Of a stretch of 9,265 bases of DNA, positions 6,171 through 9,265 are shown in pieces (position 1 is the first letter of the stretch; each line of letters opens with the position of its first letter). The DNA is taken from the NCBI GenBank assembly GCA_019246455.1, contig JAFAQJ010000163.1:1-9265 (forward strand), read 5' to 3'. The stretch is from Pseudolabrys sp. (lineage in GTDB: Bacteria; Pseudomonadota; Alphaproteobacteria; Rhizobiales; Xanthobacteraceae). The notes below the pieces were generated by a model. The model searched no databases. It had not been told where the DNA came from and saw only the letters and a program-made list of their open reading frames with translations. A program made the position numbers and the translations under genes.

Positions 6171-6975
6171 AGCAAACCTCGATTGGGAAGCGCTGTCACT
6201 ACGCCTGACGTTCGGCATCCTCACGATCGTCGCGATGATTTTCCTGGTCGCGCCGACCATCGTCGTGCTCATCACGTCGCTGACATCGTCTGAATCGCTG
6301 CGCTTCCCACCGCCCGGCCTGTCGCTGCGCTGGTACTTCGCGCTGATCGACGCCGATCAGATGCAACGCGCAGCGTGGAACAGCCTCGTCATCGCGTTCT
6401 GGACGACGCTGATTTCGGTCGCGCTGGGCACCGCCGCCTCGCTGGCGTTGGCGCGCAGCCGTTCGAAATGGGTGCGTGCGGCAGATCTCCTGTTCATGTC
6501 ACCGCTGCTGCTGCCGGCGCTGGCATTCGGCTTTGCGGCGCTGGTCTACATCAACAAGCTCGGCTTCTCGCCGAGCGTGCCGTTCCTCGTCGCTGGTCAC
6601 GTGATCGTCTGCGTGCCCTTCGTATTGCGCACCACGGTCGCCGCCCTCTCGCAGCTCGACCCGTCTTTACTCGACGCATCCATCAGCCTCGGCGGCACGC
6701 CTTGGATGACATTCCGCCGGGTGATCCTGCCATTGATCGCGCCGGGTCTCGCCTCGGGCGCATTCCTCTGCTTTATGGCTTCATTCGACAATGTGCCGGT
6801 CTCGCTGTTCCTCGCGGACGAGCGCACGGAAGTACTGCCGATCCACCTGTGGCAGCAGATAGACACCAATCTAGATGTGCGTACCGCCGCTGCGTCCGGC
6901 TTGATCGTCATCTTCACCCTCATCCTGATGCTCATCACCGAGCGCGTGGCCGGTTTGACCCAGCAGATGCGTTAG
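6157..6975 (+). CDS. ABC transporter permease, PotC-like
   Basis: This 272-residue inner-membrane permease is the second half of the importer channel. Hydrophobic segments lie at about 18-41, 76-99, 109-131, 143-165, 193-219 and 245-262. The EAA loop is at 172-192 (LDASISLGGTPWMTFRRVI and on). LRWYFALI after the first segment and ASFDNVPVSLFL near 208-219 are typical of PotC/YdcV-type permeases. I choose ATG 6157, with GGAG (6145-6148) 8 bases upstream. A longer in-frame TTG start at 6127 would add ten unconserved residues. The gene overlaps the upstream permease by 14 bases and ends 13 bases before the allantoinase. Confidence 0.93.
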   Translation: MPAPKANLDWEALSLRLTFGILTIVAMIFLVAPTIVVLITSLTSSESLRFPPPGLSLRWYFALIDADQMQRAAWNSLVIAFWTTLISVALGTAASLALARSRSKWVRAADLLFMSPLLLPALAFGFAALVYINKLGFSPSVPFLVAGHVIVCVPFVLRTTVAALSQLDPSLLDASISLGGTPWMTFRRVILPLIAPGLASGAFLCFMASFDNVPVSLFLADERTEVLPIHLWQQIDTNLDVRTAAASGLIVIFTLILMLITERVAGLTQQMR

Positions 6976-6988
6976 CGGCGGTCTTCAC

Positions 6989-7927
6989 ATGCAGGGCCCC
7001 TCAGACTATCCACGCGATCTCGCCGGCTACGGCCGCAACTCGCCCGACCCAAGGTGGCCGGGTCGCGCCCCTATTGCTGTTCAGTTCGTCGTCAATTTCG
7101 AGGAAGGCGGCGAACGCTCGATCCTCCACGGCGACGCCACGTCCGAAGCGTTCCTTTCCGACGTGCTCGGCGCGGTGCCGTGGCCTAACCAGCGGCACAT
7201 GAATGTCGAGTCGATGTACGAATATGGCTCGCGCGCCGGCTTCTGGCGTCTGTTGCGGCTTTTCCAAGCCCGTCAATGCAGGCCAACCGTGTTTGGCGTC
7301 GCCACTGCGCTTGAGAAGAATCCTGACATCGTCGCCGCGATGAAAGAGGCACAATGGGAGATCGCGAGCCACGGACTGAAGTGGATCGACTACAAGGACT
7401 TTGAGTATGCAGCGGAGCGAGCGGATCTCGCCGAGGCGGTTCGCATTCACACCGCGGTCACCGGCGAGCGGCCGCTCGGCTGGTACACTGGCCGCAACTC
7501 ACCGCACACGCTGAAGGCGGTGCTGGATGACGGTGGTTTCCTCTACTCCTCGGATTCCTATGCCGACGATCTGCCCTACTGGGTCAAAGGGCCGAAAGGT
7601 CCGCATGTCATCATTCCGTACTCACTCGATGTCAACGACATGCGCTTCGTTAATGCGCAGGGCTATTCCTCGGCCCAAGACTTCTTCATGTACCTGCGCG
7701 ACACGTTCGACGTTCTCTACACTGAGGGAGCGACGATGCCGAAAATGATGTCAGTCGGGCTGCATTGCCGCCTCGTGGGGCGGCCGGGCCGCCTTGCCGC
7801 GCTCGAGAAATTTTTCGACCATATCGCGAAGCACGAGCGTGTTTGGCTACCAACGCGGCTCGACATTGCGACGCATTGGCACAGCGAACATAAGGAACTG
7901 GCGAAAAACGCCCGCTCTGTCGGATGA
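6989..7927 (+). CDS. puuE: allantoinase, PuuE type (polysaccharide-deacetylase fold)
   Basis: This 312-residue allantoinase opens the hydantoin ring of (S)-allantoin to give allantoate. It belongs to the carbohydrate esterase 4/NodB-fold group, not to the metal-dependent amidohydrolase-type AllB. Its length is close to the known PuuE (about 308). Recognisable stretches are DYPRDLAGYG (6-15), QFVVNFEEGGE (32-42, where deacetylases have their DD motif), WEIASHGLKWIDY (123-135), GWYTGRNSP (164-172), SDSYADDLPYW (188-198) and GLHCRLVGRPGR (257-268). The deacetylase metal motif is altered in the way expected for PuuE, which is reported to work without a bound metal. There is no strong Shine-Dalgarno, so translation may be coupled to the permease gene 13 bases upstream. 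It supplies allantoate to the amidohydrolase encoded across the divergent promoter. Only 31 bases separate its stop from the uricase remnant. Confidence 0.95.
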   Translation: MQGPSDYPRDLAGYGRNSPDPRWPGRAPIAVQFVVNFEEGGERSILHGDATSEAFLSDVLGAVPWPNQRHMNVESMYEYGSRAGFWRLLRLFQARQCRPTVFGVATALEKNPDIVAAMKEAQWEIASHGLKWIDYKDFEYAAERADLAEAVRIHTAVTGERPLGWYTGRNSPHTLKAVLDDGGFLYSSDSYADDLPYWVKGPKGPHVIIPYSLDVNDMRFVNAQGYSSAQDFFMYLRDTFDVLYTEGATMPKMMSVGLHCRLVGRPGRLAALEKFFDHIAKHERVWLPTRLDIATHWHSEHKELAKNARSVG

Positions 7928-7958
7928 AATTGAATCTGGGCTGAAACTGAGCGAAACG

Positions 7959-8210
7959 ATGGGGACGTCGATGTCGACCATGCTCGATGTATTTGCCTCA
8001 ACCTACAGCGAGAGCCTGCAAGACAGCCTTTACCGGATGGCGATGGCCGCGCTCGCGGCCGTGCCGGATATCTCTGACATCACGATGGCTCGCCCCAACA
8101 AGCACTATCTGCTGATCAATCTTAAGCCGTTTAAGCTCGACAATAAAAAACAGGTGTTCTTGCCGACTGACGAGCCGCATGGCCAGATCGAGTGCACGGT
8201 CAGCCGATAA
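7959..8210 (+). pseudogene. urate oxidase, C-terminal remnant only (short open frame)
   Basis: This open frame (83 residues from ATG 7959, or 79 from ATG 7971) matches the extreme C-terminus of cofactor-independent urate oxidase. It reads TMLDVFASTYSES, then a helix LYRMAMAALAAVPDI, then MARPNKHYLLINLKPF with the conserved PNKH catalytic histidine, then VFLPTDEPHGQIECTV. Full-length uricases have about 280-300 residues in two tunnelling-fold domains. Here about the first 210 residues are missing, including the lysine and threonine of the catalytic triad. The missing part is not present upstream in any frame, because the complete allantoinase gene occupies that DNA. The fragment alone should not be a working enzyme. 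It has no internal stop or frameshift, and its TAA shares a base with the next gene's ATG (TAATG). No clear ribosome site; GGGG at 7961-7964 would serve only the second ATG. The homology is near certain; whether a peptide is made is unknown. Confidence 0.8.
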
Positions 8211-9082
8211 TGCCGGTCATCAGCCTCGACACTCTCAATCGCGCCAGCAAACCCGATTTCGTCGCGGCGCTGGGCGGGGTTTTCGAGCACTCCCCGTGGG
8301 TCGCAGAGGCTGTCGTCGATCGCCGCCCGTTCGCATCGCTCGCTGCATTGCACGAAGCAATGAAGTCCGTCGTTCGCGCCAAAACCGACGAAGAAAAGCT
8401 GGCGCTGCTGCGCATCCACCCAGACCTTGCCGGCAAGGCAGCACAAGCAGGAACGATGACGGCAGAGTCCAAATCGGAGCAAGGCAGCGCCGGCCTTGAT
8501 CACCTGTCGCCGGCGGAATTCGAGCGCTTCCAGAAGCTCAATGCTGCCTACGCCAAGAAATTCAATTTCCCCTTCATCGTTTGTGTCCGCCGCCATACGA
8601 AGGAATCGATCTTCCGGCAGTTTGAAACGCGTCTGACCCATGGCGTCGCGAAGGAATACGAAACGGCGCTCGATGAGATATTTCGGATTACCGCGCTGCG
8701 GCTCGACCAGCGCGTCTCCGCACCTGATCGGTTGAGCGTCCACGGCTTTATGGATGTCCACGTAATCGACATTCAGCGCGGTGTCCCGGCTAAGGGATTA
8801 CGCGTCGAGCTGTACGAAGTTTCGGGAAATGGCATGCACGGTCTGGCGAAGGTGGCGGTCAACGCACAAGGCGTCACCGCGCCGTTCTTTGAGGACCGGC
8901 CGATTCCGATAGGACAGTATGAGTTGCGCTTCGCGGTAGGCGATTACTTTGGCAAGGGGGGCGGCGACCCCGCTTTTCTTGACACGGTGCCGGTCAAGTT
9001 TTTTGTCGCCGAGGCGGAAGGCCACTATCACATTCCGCTTCGCATCACATCGTCGATGTACACCGTCTATCGCGGCTGGTGA
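8210..9082 (+). CDS. uraD: fused OHCU decarboxylase and transthyretin/HIUase-like domain protein
   Basis: This 290-residue two-domain protein has an N-terminal OHCU decarboxylase (about 1-165), which converts OHCU to (S)-allantoin. Family marks are FVAALGGVFEHSPWVAE, RIHPDLAGK with catalytic H70, SEQGSAGLD (E90), LNAAYAKKFNFPFIV (110-124) and FRQFETRL. Residues 175-290 form a transthyretin-like HIUase domain: VHVID (H184), FAVGDYF, DPAFLDTVPV and HYHIPL (H272, H274). Fusion of these two enzymes is known, for example in plant TTL proteins. The HIUase half is atypical: NAQGVT has V222 where the catalytic arginine of NADGRT is expected, and the end is YRGW, not YRGS. The decarboxylase should be active; the second domain may not hydrolyse HIU. 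ATG 8210 overlaps the uricase remnant's TAA (TAATG); a GTG at 8192 is less likely. It is the last gene of the operon. Confidence 0.93.
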   Translation: MPVISLDTLNRASKPDFVAALGGVFEHSPWVAEAVVDRRPFASLAALHEAMKSVVRAKTDEEKLALLRIHPDLAGKAAQAGTMTAESKSEQGSAGLDHLSPAEFERFQKLNAAYAKKFNFPFIVCVRRHTKESIFRQFETRLTHGVAKEYETALDEIFRITALRLDQRVSAPDRLSVHGFMDVHVIDIQRGVPAKGLRVELYEVSGNGMHGLAKVAVNAQGVTAPFFEDRPIPIGQYELRFAVGDYFGKGGGDPAFLDTVPVKFFVAEAEGHYHIPLRITSSMYTVYRGW

Positions 9083-9265
9083 CCAAGCGACCCGCGCCGC
9101 GAACGCAAACTGCCGTTTCGCGACAGCCATGGGAAAAAATTCAAAAATCTGCCAAGAGATTCAACGACAAATCTTCGGCTGGCGCTCCCTAGGGGGGTTC
9201 GGGGTAGAAAGCAGAAATTCGGCCGCATACATAGCATTGTCCCGTGTAGAACCGGCGGAAAAGGG
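9083..9265. other. non-coding stretch downstream of the operon
   Basis: These 183 bases run to the window edge with no convincing gene. A weak 6-bp stem (CGCGAA 9098-9103 with TTCGCG 9117-9122, 13-base loop) follows the last stop but has no T-run, so it is at best a poor terminator. Bases 9130-9175 are A/T-rich. At 9180-9197 a CCCTAGGG palindrome lies in a G-rich run. Confidence 0.5.

Noticed and set aside
7794..7958. A longer open frame would extend the uricase remnant upstream by 55 residues from 7794.
   Set aside because: That stretch is mostly the out-of-frame shadow of the allantoinase C-terminus and shows no uricase-like sequence; recognisable homology begins only near 7959-7977.
9098..9122. 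Possible terminator stem CGCGAA/TTCGCG after the operon.
   Set aside because: Only 6 bp with a 13-base loop and no T-run; not convincing as an intrinsic terminator.
9180..9197. TGGCGCTCCCTAGGGG resembles the reverse complement of a tRNA 3' end, hinting at an attachment site.
   Set aside because: The bases that follow do not continue as a T-arm (GGTTCGGGGT, not a TCGAACC-type arm), and no cloverleaf or integrase is visible. A tRNA scan of the flanking DNA would settle it.
1..9265. CRISPR arrays, insertion sequences, phage genes or defence systems.
   Set aside because: No repeat-spacer pattern, transposase, integrase or nuclease is seen; the window is a metabolic locus.

Overview
The window looks like chromosomal DNA of an alphaproteobacterium, most likely of the Hyphomicrobiales (Bradyrhizobium-like). 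This is inferred from the high G+C content, the strong third-position G/C bias and the style of the proteins; no marker gene is present. It carries a compact purine (uric acid to allantoate) catabolic locus built around a divergent regulatory region at about 2662-2833.

Left part: positions 1-252 hold the 3' end of a polar-amino-acid-type ABC transporter ATPase on the + strand. It meets, tail to tail and 3 bases apart, a three-gene minus-strand unit. That unit reads, from 2661 leftwards, a GntR/FCD regulator, an M20-family allantoate amidohydrolase-like enzyme (ATGA overlap with the regulator) and a DUF3830 cyclophilin-fold protein. Positions 2662-2833 are non-coding and hold a perfect 13-bp inverted repeat (AAATCTTGTATAC), one copy facing each divergent gene, with a cluster of three ACGTCA repeats between them.

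Right part: 2834-9082 reads as one tightly packed + strand operon. The order is 5-hydroxyisourate hydrolase, then a complete PotABCD-type ABC importer (ATPase, Tat-type binding protein, two permeases), then a PuuE-type allantoinase, a short ORF matching only the last ~80 residues of urate oxidase, and a fused OHCU decarboxylase/transthyretin-like protein. Gaps run from 31 bases down to overlaps of 14 bases and of 1 base (TAATG).

Together the enzymes cover 5-hydroxyisourate -> OHCU -> (S)-allantoin -> allantoate -> ureidoglycine. The step feeding the route, urate oxidation, is represented only by the uricase C-terminal remnant, so a complete urate oxidase must lie elsewhere or the cell starts from an imported intermediate. 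The most interesting points are: the uricase remnant kept as an open frame and coupled to the next gene; a second, fused HIUase domain that has lost the active-site arginine and the terminal YRGS signature while the stand-alone copy keeps both; the paired operator-like repeats; and an importer of unknown substrate in the middle of the pathway operon. Positions 9083-9265 contain no recognisable gene.
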